Below, one piece after another: positions 1-9,113 of a stretch of DNA of 64,000 nt. The notes under the pieces are model-generated. The model was not told the origin of the DNA. It made no database searches and was given only the letters and a program-made list of their open reading frames with translations. The stretch lies in NCBI GenBank assembly GCA_001403755.1, contig CYUH01000015.1, positions 908,589-972,588 on the forward strand, written 5' to 3'. This stretch comes from Chryseobacterium senegalense (lineage in GTDB: Bacteria > Bacteroidota > Bacteroidia > Flavobacteriales > Weeksellaceae). The translations under genes were made by a program, and so were the position numbers. The stretch's first letter is position 1, and every line of letters begins with the position of its first letter.

Positions 1-3000
1 AACAATAATCTTTTCACTCCGAACGAATTAAAGCAAAATCAAGCCAGAATTTTGTCAACTTATGAGGAATTGATTTCGAAAAATTCCGGGAATTCAAAAC
101 TCTATTTTCAGCATAAAAAACTGAATGATGAATGCGGATTTACGAATTGCAAAAACCAACTTTTGCAGCTGCAAAACCTTGCGAAATCCAATATTGAAGG
201 CGATTACAAATTAGTGATTATTGCGGATATTGTGGATCTTTTAACGGCAGATAAAAAATTCGCAGAAGCGCTGCAATGGATTGAAGATGGGAAAAAACAA
301 TATCCAAAATCGCAGTTTTATAACAATTTGGAAAACAGAAAGAATCAGATTCTCAATCCAACTTTAGCCATAAAATATGAGAAACATACGCAGGCAAATT
401 TGCCGATTCATTTACTTGCTACAGGGAAAAATGTAAACCAGTTTTCGTTGAATATTTATGAGGTGAAAGATGATGTAACCAACTTCCTGAAATACGTTTC
501 GAATTCTTATGATAAAAATAATTTTTCAGCAATTAAAAAATCGTTGGTAAGAAAGGAGATTTTCAAACTTCCGAACTTGAATGATTTCCAAAATCACCAA
601 ACTTCATTAGAAATAAAGCCACTTCCGTCAGGAATTTATTTGGTGGAATATGTTGTAGAAAATGGAATTCAGGACCATTTTTACTTTATTGCGACTTCTT
701 CTAGATTGATTTATGACCAAAAAGATAACAGAAAATCGATTGAAGATCGCCTAAAATTAGTCCATCGGGAAAACGGAAAACCGATTTCTAATGAAGGTTT
801 GAGAATCTTCGAATATTCTCGTGGAAAAACCGTCAATACCTTTAATGTCAATTCCGATAATGCTGCGAATTTCAAATTTCCAGTTTCTAAAGATAAAGAG
901 TATTATCGCTATTTTTTGGTACAACAACCGAAAACCAACGATTACAATTTGATTCAAGCTTATGGAAATCAATACTACGGAGAAAATAAAATTGAAGATC
1001 GCGAACAGGCGCAGATTTTCCTTGACCGTGCAATTTACAGACCAGGACAAACTGTTTATTTTAAAGTAATTGCTACTGCTTTCAACGGAGAATCCAAAAA
1101 AGAAAATGTGGTTTCCCAATCTAAACTCAATATTATTTTAAATGATGCTAACGGTGAAGAATTGAGTAAACAGCAATTGGTTACCAATGACTTTGGCTCT
1201 GTTAATGGAAGTTTCACCTTGCCTCAGGGTAAACTGAACGGTGAATTCAGCATTGAGGTTACCAATAATGATGAAGATTCGGACTACATAATCGATGGAA
1301 CGAAATATTTCAGAGTTGAAGAATACAAAAGGCCGAAATTTGAAGTTACTTTCGAGCCGGTAAAAGATGAATATAAGTACGGGCAAACCATTGAATTGAA
1401 AGGAAAAGCAATGATGTTTTCCGGAGTTCCATTGAGTAATGCAACCGTAAATTATGAAATCAAAAAACAGAATATTCGTTGGAGATATTTCTGGTGGTAT
1501 CCTCGTGGAAATGACAATGAAAACTCAATTCTTGGCGAGGTAAAAACCAATGAAAAAGGTGAATTTACCATAAAAATTGACCTTAAAAAAGATGAAACTT
1601 TAGAAGGAATACAGATTGATAATTATCAAATTAATGCTTCGGTTACCGATATTAACGGCGAAACACAATCCGATCAAACCAATTTGAAAGTGGCTTCGGT
1701 TTCACACTACATCAAAGTTGATGATGTAAAAGATACATTTGCCGGTGAAAATTTGAAAATTAAAGTTGAAACCAAAAATTACAATGACCATAATTTAAAA
1801 AAATCATATCAGGTAAAATTGTCGAAACTACAACCTAAAGAAAGAATTTTCCGAAGCAATTTCGAGAATGACATTCAGGATTTGCCGCAACTTTCGAAGG
1901 CAGAATTTATCCAAAAATTCCCGCATGATTATTTTGAAAAAGACGAGAAAAAAGATAAAGTTGACAGTGTAGTTTTTGAAAAAAATCAAGAACCGAAAAC
2001 CGATGCTTCGGAATCAAAAAATCTTGATTCTAGTATCTTGAATCTTGGCTCTTTATCAGCAGGAAAATACAAACTTGAACTCTTTAATATTGAAGGAAAA
2101 GACACGATAAAAACCGAAAAAACTTTCGAAGTTTTCGATAAAAGATTCCTCACCGATTCTCAAAAACCTTTCCTGAAAATCATTCAGCCAAAATTGGAAT
2201 TTCACCGAAATGAAAAGGCGACCATCTACGCTTATTCGGCAATTCCGAATGCGTTGGTCAACATTTATGTGCAGAACGGAAATGGAAAGACGGTAACCGA
2301 ACAGAAAACTTTCAAAAATGGAGTTTTACCATACGAAGTAGCGTTCCCGAAAGACGAAAACATCGATCAGATCAATGTTCAGTTTCAGTTGGTAGCTTAT
2401 AACGATGTGCAAACCGAATCGGTGAATCTTAAAATTATCTCTGATAAAAAACCTTTGCGAATTGAAACGGTGACTTTCCGTGATAAATTGCAACCTGGTT
2501 CAAAAGAAAAATGGACGGTAAAAATTCTCGGTGAAGATAAAGAGAAAATCAATGCTGAAGTTTTGGCCAGTATGTACGACAAATCTTTGGATCAGTTTGC
2601 GGCCAATTCTTATTCGTGGCAACAGTTATATCAGCGATATTTTCTGATGAATTCTTATGGAATTAATGAAAATTTGGCGCAGGAATTTTACAACAGACGG
2701 GTTCCGTATTTAAAGCAGAAAAGTGTGAACTTCCCAAATTTCAATTGGTTTGATGGTGGAATTTATGGAATTCCTTTGATAATGAAACAATTGGAAACCT
2801 CTGCAGGCATAATAAATCAAGAAGGTACGAAAACAGCAAATTACGCCGCTCCGCCACCACCACCAAGTAGAGCAGCTAAAGCAGAGGTCGCAATGGATGC
2901 TGTAATTGTTACCGCGTTGAGTGGAAAAGCGAGTGGAATTGAAATATCAAAGAGAGAAAATCTTGACAAAATCCCAGTTCGCCAAAATTTAAACGAAACC

Positions 3001-5289
3001 GCATTTTTCTATCCAAATTTAATGACGGATAAAGACGGAAATGTCACATTTGAATTTACTTCTCCAGAAGCGCTAACTCAATGGAAATTGATGTTTCTAG
3101 CGCATACCAAAGATGCGAGAGCTGCGGTTTTGGAGAAAGAAGTGGTTACGCAGAAAGAATTTTCGGTAACGCCCAATTATCCTAGATTTTTGCGTGAAGG
3201 TGATGAACTGGTTTTCAAATCTAAATTGAGCAATTTAACAAATCAACAACTCAACGGTTTTGCGAATTTGCAAATATTAGATGCTTTTACCAACGAAGAT
3301 ATTTCTTCTCAATTTGATTTAAAAGAGATTCAAAAATCATTTACATTAAAAGAAAACGGAAGCACAACTGTACAATGGAAGGTAAAAGTTCCGAACGGAG
3401 TTTCTTCTATCATCATTAAAAACGTAGCTAAAGCTGGTCAATTTTCAGATGGCGAACAAAAAGCAATTGCGGTTCTTCCAAACAGAATGTTGGTGACTGA
3501 TGCCGTTCCGGTTTTTGTGAAGGAAGGTCAGACCAAAACCTTTGTTTTAGACAATCTGAAAAATAATTCTTCTAAAACAGCGACCAATGTTTCAAACACT
3601 TTAGAATTAACGACTAATCCGATTTGGGAAGTGATTTTTGCGTTGCCAAGTCTTAAGAATGACAATACTCTTTCTGCGGATGTGGTTTTCAATAAATGGT
3701 TTGCCGATGTTTTGGCCTCTGAAATTTTCAAAGCCAATCCGAAAATGAAAACCGTTTTTGATGAATATCAATCTAAAGGTTTATTGAATTCAAATCTCGA
3801 TAAAAACCAAGAGTTGAAACAGTTGTTGTTGGAAGAAACACCTTGGGTTTTAGATGCTAAAAATGAGACCGAACAAATGCAGAAATTGGCAAGATTGTTC
3901 GATGCGAATACCATGCGAAATTCAATCAACGATGATTGGAGCGAACTGAAAAAACTGCAAAATCCTGATGGTGGTTTCTCATGGTACGCTGGTTACCCAA
4001 GTTCATACTACAATTCCTTATATATTTTGAAAAATTTAGGTAGAATTAATGAATGGTTGAAAGGGAATTTAGAAGATTATCAATCTACCGAACAAAAAGA
4101 AATGGTTTCTCAATTGGTGAAATATGTGGACAAGGAAGTAAGCAGATATTTTGAAGTTAAAAAAGAAAATGTCTGGAGCAATTATGTGTTAGATTATTTG
4201 GATACCCGTCATTATTGGGAAAAAGAATATCCGTTGAAAGGTGATGGCAAGAAAATGAAAGATTTAGTGATTTCAAAAGCTAAAACTGCTAAAATTACTG
4301 ATTTTACTTTCTTTGGTTTGCATAGAGCAGCGTTGCTTTTTGATGCTTACAACTTGAAAGACGTTTCTAAAAAATTGATGACTTATTTGAAAGAAACTTC
4401 CGTCCAAAGCGAAACTCAGGGGGTGTATTGGAAACAAAATCTAAACGACTGGGGTTGGTATTCTTCAAAAACGGTGAATCACGCCGGAGCATTGGAAGCG
4501 TTTAACAAAAGCACGCCAAACGATGCCAATTTCATTGAAGAAATGAAAATCTGGCTCATTACGCAGAAAGAAGTTTCAAGTTGGGATACCTCAAGAAGCA
4601 CAGCCGAAGTGATTTACACGATTTTGAATTCCGGGAAATCATGGACGTCAACAGAAAGCGATAAAGCCACAATTGTTTGGGGCGGAAAAACTTTGGAAAA
4701 TGTCGACACAATAGCAACCGGCTATGTGAAATCTGCGGTAAAATCAGATAAATTTGATAAAAATTTGGCAAGCGTAACCATTACAAAACCAGGTGCTGGA
4801 ATTGTACAAGGTGGTTTATTCTGGCAGTATTATGAGGATTTGGATAAAATTAAATCTTCTGAAACCTACATTTCCATTACGAAAGAACTCTACCGCAAAA
4901 TCAAAACCGAAAACGGTGAAGAATTGCAGAAAATTACGGGAAATTCACCTTTAAAAATCGGTGATAAAGTAACGGTAAGAATGATTCTGAACACCGACAG
5001 AAATATGGAATTTATTCACCTTAAAGATATGAGAGCAGCAGGTTTTGAACCGGTTGATGTGCTTTCTGGTTATCAATGGAAAAATAGTTTAGGCTATTAT
5101 CAAGTCACCAAAGATGCTTCTACCAATTTCTACATCGAATACATGCCGAAAGGAAAATACGTTTTCGAGTATGATTATATTTGCAATGCTGCGGGAACTT
5201 TCAGCAATGGGATTACCACTTTTCAGAATTATTACGCGCCGCAAATGAATGCGCATACACAGGGAACGAAAGTTTCTATTTCTGAATAA
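1..5289 (+). CDS. Alpha-2-macroglobulin family protein (MG2 domain), 5' end cut by the window
   Basis: The frame is open from base 1 to the stop at 5289 (1762 codons visible), so the true start, and probably an export signal, lie upstream; the TTG at 52 is not a convincing start. The protein is a chain of beta-sandwich (MG) domains. A region near bases 1018-1100 (DRAIYRPGQTVYFKV) is typical of the MG2 domain. A segment near 2990-3130 (NETAFFYPNL, then SPEALTQWKLMFLAHTKD) is typical of the alpha-2-macroglobulin core. Family members are periplasmic or envelope proteins thought to trap proteases. I find no CxEQ thioester motif in the expected helical-domain region (about 3600-4600), so covalent trapping is unlikely. 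Before the core there is a proline run and a VTALSGKASGI stretch resembling the TonB-receptor plug of Bacteroidota. A strong terminator follows. Confidence 0.9.
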   Translation, partial: NNNLFTPNELKQNQARILSTYEELISKNSGNSKLYFQHKKLNDECGFTNCKNQLLQLQNLAKSNIEGDYKLVIIADIVDLLTADKKFAEALQWIEDGKKQYPKSQFYNNLENRKNQILNPTLAIKYEKHTQANLPIHLLATGKNVNQFSLNIYEVKDDVTNFLKYVSNSYDKNNFSAIKKSLVRKEIFKLPNLNDFQNHQTSLEIKPLPSGIYLVEYVVENGIQDHFYFIATSSRLIYDQKDNRKSIEDRLKLVHRENGKPISNEGLRIFEYSRGKTVNTFNVNSDNAANFKFPVSKDKEYYRYFLVQQPKTNDYNLIQAYGNQYYGENKIEDREQAQIFLDRAIYRPGQTVYFKVIATAFNGESKKENVVSQSKLNIILNDANGEELSKQQLVTNDFGSVNGSFTLPQGKLNGEFSIEVTNNDEDSDYIIDGTKYFRVEEYKRPKFEVTFEPVKDEYKYGQTIELKGKAMMFSGVPLSNATVNYEIKKQNIRWRYFWWYPRGNDNENSILGEVKTNEKGEFTIKIDLKKDETLEGIQIDNYQINASVTDINGETQSDQTNLKVASVSHYIKVDDVKDTFAGENLKIKVETKNYNDHNLKKSYQVKLSKLQPKERIFRSNFENDIQDLPQLSKAEFIQKFPHDYFEKDEKKDKVDSVVFEKNQEPKTDASESKNLDSSILNLGSLSAGKYKLELFNIEGKDTIKTEKTFEVFDKRFLTDSQKPFLKIIQPKLEFHRNEKATIYAYSAIPNALVNIYVQNGNGKTVTEQKTFKNGVLPYEVAFPKDENIDQINVQFQLVAYNDVQTESVNLKIISDKKPLRIETVTFRDKLQPGSKEKWTVKILGEDKEKINAEVLASMYDKSLDQFAANSYSWQQLYQRYFLMNSYGINENLAQEFYNRRVPYLKQKSVNFPNFNWFDGGIYGIPLIMKQLETSAGIINQEGTKTANYAAPPPPPSRAAKAEVAMDAVIVTALSGKASGIEISKRENLDKIPVRQNLNETAFFYPNLMTDKDGNVTFEFTSPEALTQWKLMFLAHTKDARAAVLEKEVVTQKEFSVTPNYPRFLREGDELVFKSKLSNLTNQQLNGFANLQILDAFTNEDISSQFDLKEIQKSFTLKENGSTTVQWKVKVPNGVSSIIIKNVAKAGQFSDGEQKAIAVLPNRMLVTDAVPVFVKEGQTKTFVLDNLKNNSSKTATNVSNTLELTTNPIWEVIFALPSLKNDNTLSADVVFNKWFADVLASEIFKANPKMKTVFDEYQSKGLLNSNLDKNQELKQLLLEETPWVLDAKNETEQMQKLARLFDANTMRNSINDDWSELKKLQNPDGGFSWYAGYPSSYYNSLYILKNLGRINEWLKGNLEDYQSTEQKEMVSQLVKYVDKEVSRYFEVKKENVWSNYVLDYLDTRHYWEKEYPLKGDGKKMKDLVISKAKTAKITDFTFFGLHRAALLFDAYNLKDVSKKLMTYLKETSVQSETQGVYWKQNLNDWGWYSSKTVNHAGALEAFNKSTPNDANFIEEMKIWLITQKEVSSWDTSRSTAEVIYTILNSGKSWTSTESDKATIVWGGKTLENVDTIATGYVKSAVKSDKFDKNLASVTITKPGAGIVQGGLFWQYYEDLDKIKSSETYISITKELYRKIKTENGEELQKITGNSPLKIGDKVTVRMILNTDRNMEFIHLKDMRAAGFEPVDVLSGYQWKNSLGYYQVTKDASTNFYIEYMPKGKYVFEYDYICNAAGTFSNGITTFQNYYAPQMNAHTQGTKVSISE

Positions 5290-5297
5290 TTGAAAAT

Positions 5298-5330
5298 AAA
5301 ATCGCCCACAAATTTTTTGTGGGCGATTTT
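5298..5330 (+). terminator. Intrinsic terminator after the macroglobulin gene
   Basis: A perfect 15-base inverted repeat (AAAATCGCCCACAAA and its complement) with a 3-base T loop, followed by more T-rich sequence. It ends transcription 9 bases past the stop codon at 5289 and isolates the export operon downstream. Confidence 0.9.
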
Positions 5331-5334
5331 ATTT

Positions 5335-5350
5335 TTTGACAAATGTCAAA
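5335..5350. promoter_or_regulatory. Fnr/Crp-like palindromic operator TTTGACAAATGTCAAA
   Basis: Seven-base arms TTTGACA and TGTCAAA are perfectly inverted around AA. Read as TTGAC-N4-GTCAA it has the arm and spacer geometry of Fnr/Crp family sites (E. coli Fnr uses TTGAT-N4-ATCAA). It lies upstream of a candidate -7 box (CAACTTTG, 5372-5379). If transcription starts about six bases after that box, the palindrome is centred near -42, the class II activator position. A Crp/Fnr gene closes this locus at 9114-9674. The palindrome is seen; the binding partner is inferred. Confidence 0.55.
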
Positions 5351-5371
5351 GCATTTTTTTTTCATTATTCG

Positions 5372-5379
5372 CAACTTTG
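5372..5379 (+). promoter_or_regulatory. Candidate -7 box (CAACTTTG) of the tolC-hlyD-permease operon
   Basis: CAACTTTG differs from the Bacteroidota -7 consensus TAnnTTTG only at its first base. There is no clear -33 TTTG at about 19 bases upstream; the palindrome at 5335-5350 lies there instead, which would fit an activator-dependent promoter. The start codon follows at 5402. Confidence 0.4.
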
Positions 5380-5401
5380 CATCCGTAAACAAACATTAAA
5401 A

Positions 5402-6808
5402 ATGAAAAATTATAAAAAATTATTTTTTGCTGCCATACTTGGGTTTCCGTTATCCTTCTCAGCGCAGATTGCTCCTTCCTTCCAGGAATTGGTTGACGCA
5501 GCGATGACTAAAGATGCAACCATAGAACAACAAAATTTAGAATCTAAAGCAAACGAATTAGATCAAGAAAAACTTAAAGATATTTTCTTGCCAAAAGTGG
5601 AGATTTCTGGTAAAGCTGGATACTTAAACGCTACTGCAAAGGTAGTCTCACCAGAAATTGCCATACCTGCAATTACCCCTCTTTTTCCCGGTGCAGTTTT
5701 CCCGGAAGGAACTTTTAACAATAATTTTAATTTGTCAGGTTTTGATGCCGCGGCAAGAATCGAAGCAACAGCGGTTCTGTATTCTGGCGGAAAAGTAAAA
5801 TATCTGAAGCAAGCTTTGATTGAAAAAGACAATGCCAATAAAGCATTGCAGGTTAAAAATGAAGACGAAGTAATTACGCAAATCTCTAAAGCGTATGATC
5901 AGTTTGCATTGGTAGCAGAATCAAAAAAGGTGTTGGATGAAAGCAAAAAACGTCTGGATGCCAATAAAAAAACAGCTGAAAAAGCTCTTGGTTATGGATT
6001 AATCACCCCTTACGACTACAAAAAAATAGAGTTGGCACAAGCTACCTTGGATTCTAAAATGGTAGAATACGAAGGCAAAAAAGAGTTACTGATTACGCAA
6101 TTACATCTTTTAACAGGGATTGATAAAGAGCGAATTGCCCTGATCAACCCGAATCTGGAAAAAATTGAGTATTTGGTAACCGATGAAAGCATCGACAACA
6201 GAGCGGAACTGAAAGCTTTGGAATTTGGAATGAAAGCCATTGATGCGAAGATAAAAGCAGAAAAAACGTGGTGGATTCCGAAAGTTCAAGCGATGACTTC
6301 GCTTTCCTACATTGGATTTTATAACACTAATATTTCTTCCTCTAAAGAATTAATGCCGGGAACTGGTGCAAAGTTAGATTATGACTTGACGAATCTTAAT
6401 CTATTGCCAATTTTTCAAGCGGGAATTGGTTTTAAATGGGATGTTTTTGATGGAAATGAAGGAAAACATGAGGTAGAAAAAGCAAAAATTGACAGAGAAA
6501 TTTTAGAAAGTAAAAAATCTGATGCGGAAAGAAAATTACAACTCAATTTAGCCAATAATCAAACCAATTATAACATCGCAAATGCCCAAGTAGACTTGAA
6601 AGCGACGGCGAAAAAAATTGCTAAAAATGCATTGACACAAGCCGAAAAAGAATTCAGATATGGTTTGATTAAAGCAACCCAATTAATCGAAGCGGAAAAC
6701 GATTTGGAAGTTGCAGAACTAGACTATCAAACTGCTGTTTTCAACCAAAGAAGAGCAGCGATAGAACTGATGAAATCGACGCAAAATTTAAACGCAGAAA
6801 AACTATAA
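5402..6808 (+). CDS. TolC family outer-membrane efflux protein
   Basis: A 468-residue outer-membrane channel of the TolC/OEP family. It would form the exit duct for the adaptor and permease encoded just downstream. I chose the ATG at 5402 over one at 5336 because it begins a clear signal peptide (MKNYKKLFFAAILGFPLSFSAQ), while the longer reading would run through the palindrome and promoter. The two halves have the heptad-rich, Ala/Lys/Glu-rich helical hairpins of the family, and YGLITPYDYKKIELA in the first half is echoed by YGLIKATQLIEAENDLEVAELDY near the C-terminus. The stop at 6808 is 32 bases before the adaptor gene, consistent with one operon. Confidence 0.9.
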   Translation: MKNYKKLFFAAILGFPLSFSAQIAPSFQELVDAAMTKDATIEQQNLESKANELDQEKLKDIFLPKVEISGKAGYLNATAKVVSPEIAIPAITPLFPGAVFPEGTFNNNFNLSGFDAAARIEATAVLYSGGKVKYLKQALIEKDNANKALQVKNEDEVITQISKAYDQFALVAESKKVLDESKKRLDANKKTAEKALGYGLITPYDYKKIELAQATLDSKMVEYEGKKELLITQLHLLTGIDKERIALINPNLEKIEYLVTDESIDNRAELKALEFGMKAIDAKIKAEKTWWIPKVQAMTSLSYIGFYNTNISSSKELMPGTGAKLDYDLTNLNLLPIFQAGIGFKWDVFDGNEGKHEVEKAKIDREILESKKSDAERKLQLNLANNQTNYNIANAQVDLKATAKKIAKNALTQAEKEFRYGLIKATQLIEAENDLEVAELDYQTAVFNQRRAAIELMKSTQNLNAEKL

Positions 6809-6840
6809 AACGATAAACATTAATTAAATATATTACTCCG

Positions 6841-7800
6841 ATGAAAAACTATATTGCAATATCTTTATTTTTAGTAACCCTACTTTCTCTGGGAGCTTGT
6901 AAAAATGAAACTCCACAAAAATTAACCGAAGGCAAGACCAAAAAGGAAATTGTTTCTTTTGCGCCAAAAGTTACCGGTAGGATTTTAAAAATTTATGTAG
7001 AAGAAGGACAAACGGTAAAAGCAGGAGATACCCTCGCAATGTTAGACGTTCCCGAAGTTTCAGCGAAAATTGCTCAAGCAAAGGGAGCAACTGCCGCTGC
7101 CGCCGCACAAGCACAGATGGCGAAAAATGGAGCAACTGCAGACCAACTTCGTCAGTTAAGAGCTAAACAAAAGGGTTTAGCAGAACAATATCAGTATGCC
7201 CAAAAATCCTTTAGAAGAGCCCAAAATATGTATAAAGACAGTTTGCTTTCTCCACAAAATTACGATGAGGCTTTCGCAAAATTACAAGGCGCAAAAGCGC
7301 AATACGACGCTGTAAATGCAGAACTCCACGATGTAGAAGTTGGTACAAGATTAGAAAAAATAGAAATGGCAATTGGCCAGGAAAATCAAGCGAGAGGAGT
7401 TCTTCAGGAAGCCAATGTAGCGTATTCTGAAAGATATATCATCGCAACCAATGATATGGAAATAGAAACTATTTCTCTAAATGTAGGCGAATTGGCAACT
7501 GCCGGCTATGCACTTTTCAACGGCTATATTCCGAATACTACTTATTTTAGATTTACCATTCCGGAAAGTAAAATATCTAAATACCAAAAAGGAATGACCG
7601 TCGATATGAAATCTATTTACGGTAATCAGGAGTTTTCGGGTAAGGTAGTTTCCATCAAACAATTGACAAAATATGCAGATATTACCACAGCATTCCCAGA
7701 TTATCAACCGGAAGACGCGGTTTATGAAATTAAAGTAATTCCTACAGATCGCGCAAAAGTGAATAATATTTTGGTGAATTCCAGCGTAACTTTAAAATAA
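6841..7800 (+). CDS. HlyD/membrane-fusion family lipoprotein (periplasmic adaptor)
   Basis: A 319-residue periplasmic adaptor that would bridge the inner-membrane permease and the TolC channel. The N-terminus is a lipoprotein signal with lipobox LGAC, giving an acylated Cys20. It is followed by half of a lipoyl-like domain (VTGRILKIYVEEGQTVKAGDTLAMLD), a long Ala/Gln-rich coiled-coil hairpin (about residues 75-190), the second lipoyl half and a beta-barrel segment. The gene sits 32 bases after tolC and 23 before the permease. Substrate cannot be read from the sequence. Confidence 0.88.
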   Translation: MKNYIAISLFLVTLLSLGACKNETPQKLTEGKTKKEIVSFAPKVTGRILKIYVEEGQTVKAGDTLAMLDVPEVSAKIAQAKGATAAAAAQAQMAKNGATADQLRQLRAKQKGLAEQYQYAQKSFRRAQNMYKDSLLSPQNYDEAFAKLQGAKAQYDAVNAELHDVEVGTRLEKIEMAIGQENQARGVLQEANVAYSERYIIATNDMEIETISLNVGELATAGYALFNGYIPNTTYFRFTIPESKISKYQKGMTVDMKSIYGNQEFSGKVVSIKQLTKYADITTAFPDYQPEDAVYEIKVIPTDRAKVNNILVNSSVTLK

Positions 7801-7823
7801 TCTTGACTTAAAAATTTATAAAA

Positions 7824-9029
7824 ATGAAACAGTTAAGATACCTTTTAAAAAGAGAGTTTCATTTGTTCTTCACGAACAGAACGATGCTTTCGGTATTTTT
7901 TATGGCGCCCATCTTCTACGCGTTGCTCTTGGGTTTTACTTATGAAAAGGGAAAAGTAACGGATATTCCCGTGATTGTTATTAATCATGACCAAACTCCT
8001 TTGTCTAACCAAATTGTAGACATGTTAGGGGATAATAATACCATGAAAGTGCTGAATTATGTAGAAGAACCGGCGATTTTGAAAGATGAGGTCATCAAAA
8101 CAGAAGCAGGAGCAGTAGTGATTATTCCAGAGCGTTTCGAAGCCAATATGCTGCAAAAGAAATATCCAGAGATCAACGTCTATGTCAATACGTCGAATGT
8201 GTTGACGGCTAATTTCGCGTCAAAAGCAATTCAGCTTACCTTAGGAACTTTTTCTGCAGGTGCCGAAATGAAAGCTTTGCAAAAAAAAGGAATGAATGCC
8301 GACCAAGCCAAAGCCAATATCGATCCCTTTAAAGCGAATTATATAACGCTTTTTAATACCACCAGTAATTACCTGATTTTTATGTGGCCGGCAATGATGG
8401 CGGTGGTTTTACAGCAAGTGATTCTGTTGGCAATGGCGGTTACTTTTTCGGAAGAATTTAAGCGGGATTCCTTCATTAAAGATTTCGCAGGGAAACACAA
8501 ATATGCGATTTTGGTAATGGCGATAAAATGTTTACCTGTTTGGATTTTTTCCAATTTAAATATTTTATTCTTTTACTTGTGTAGCTTGTATTTTAAAATT
8601 CCCGCTCCAGAAAACGCTATGAATTTCTTTTTGATAACTGCAATTTTTGTAGTAGCAGCAACCAATTTAGGCGTTTTGGTAAGTATTTTAGTTCCAGATG
8701 CTTTGAAGGCCACGCAGATTTTAATGGTAATTGCTTCTCCTGCGTTCATCATCAGTGGATTTACCTGGCCTAGTTATGCGATGCCGGATTTCATTACCTA
8801 TTTTACCAAAATTATTCCTTTAACTCCATACCTGGAAGCTCTGAAAATAATGGTGGTAGAAAAAGGTTCCGATTATTTAACTCAAAAATATTTTTGGCAC
8901 TTATTTATTCTAGGTTGGGTTTATTTTCTTTTAGGTTGGATAGCTTTGAAAATCAAAATTAAAATGCTGTTCAAAGAATATAATCTGCCCGAAGATTATG
9001 AAGAGGAAAATTTCGATAAATCAATATAG
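7824..9029 (+). CDS. ABC-2 type transporter permease
   Basis: A 401-residue inner-membrane permease of the ABC-2 (YbhS/YbhR/YhiI-like) family. It has one N-terminal membrane helix (about residues 20-40), a large extracytoplasmic domain (about 45-175), then five or so helices between 180 and 385. The sequence VSILVPDALKATQILMVIASPAFIISGFTWP is typical of the family's last core helices. No ATP-binding subunit (Walker A/B, LSGGQ) is encoded in the locus, so the ATPase must come from elsewhere or the protein works differently. The gene ends before a poly-T tract and a hairpin terminator. It probably forms a tripartite exporter with the two preceding genes; substrate unknown. Confidence 0.85.
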   Translation: MKQLRYLLKREFHLFFTNRTMLSVFFMAPIFYALLLGFTYEKGKVTDIPVIVINHDQTPLSNQIVDMLGDNNTMKVLNYVEEPAILKDEVIKTEAGAVVIIPERFEANMLQKKYPEINVYVNTSNVLTANFASKAIQLTLGTFSAGAEMKALQKKGMNADQAKANIDPFKANYITLFNTTSNYLIFMWPAMMAVVLQQVILLAMAVTFSEEFKRDSFIKDFAGKHKYAILVMAIKCLPVWIFSNLNILFFYLCSLYFKIPAPENAMNFFLITAIFVVAATNLGVLVSILVPDALKATQILMVIASPAFIISGFTWPSYAMPDFITYFTKIIPLTPYLEALKIMVVEKGSDYLTQKYFWHLFILGWVYFLLGWIALKIKIKMLFKEYNLPEDYEEENFDKSI

Positions 9030-9053
9030 TTTTTTTTTTTTAATGTTTAGGAG

Positions 9054-9085
9054 AAGGCGTTTCAGTTTACTGAAGCGCCTTTTTT
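9054..9085 (+). terminator. Hairpin terminator between the permease and the Crp/Fnr gene
   Basis: AAGGCGTTTCAG pairs with CTGAAGCGCCTT (one G-T wobble) around TTTA and is followed by T5. It separates the exporter operon from the regulator gene, which has its own promoter. Confidence 0.8.
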
Positions 9086-9088
9086 GTT

Positions 9089-9096
9089 TACTTTTG
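9089..9096 (+). promoter_or_regulatory. -7 promoter box (TACTTTTG) of the Crp/Fnr gene
   Basis: An exact match to TAnnTTTG, 17 bases before the ATG at 9114 and just after the terminator. No clear -33 box is seen. It supports the 9114 start, since an upstream start at 9084 would fall before or in the promoter. Confidence 0.55.
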
Positions 9097-9113
9097 TAAT
9101 AAATCCAGTATGC

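Noticed and set aside
5336-5401. Upstream extension of the first TolC gene from the ATG at 5336
   Set aside because: The extension spans the palindrome and promoter box and would hide the clear signal peptide that starts at 5402.
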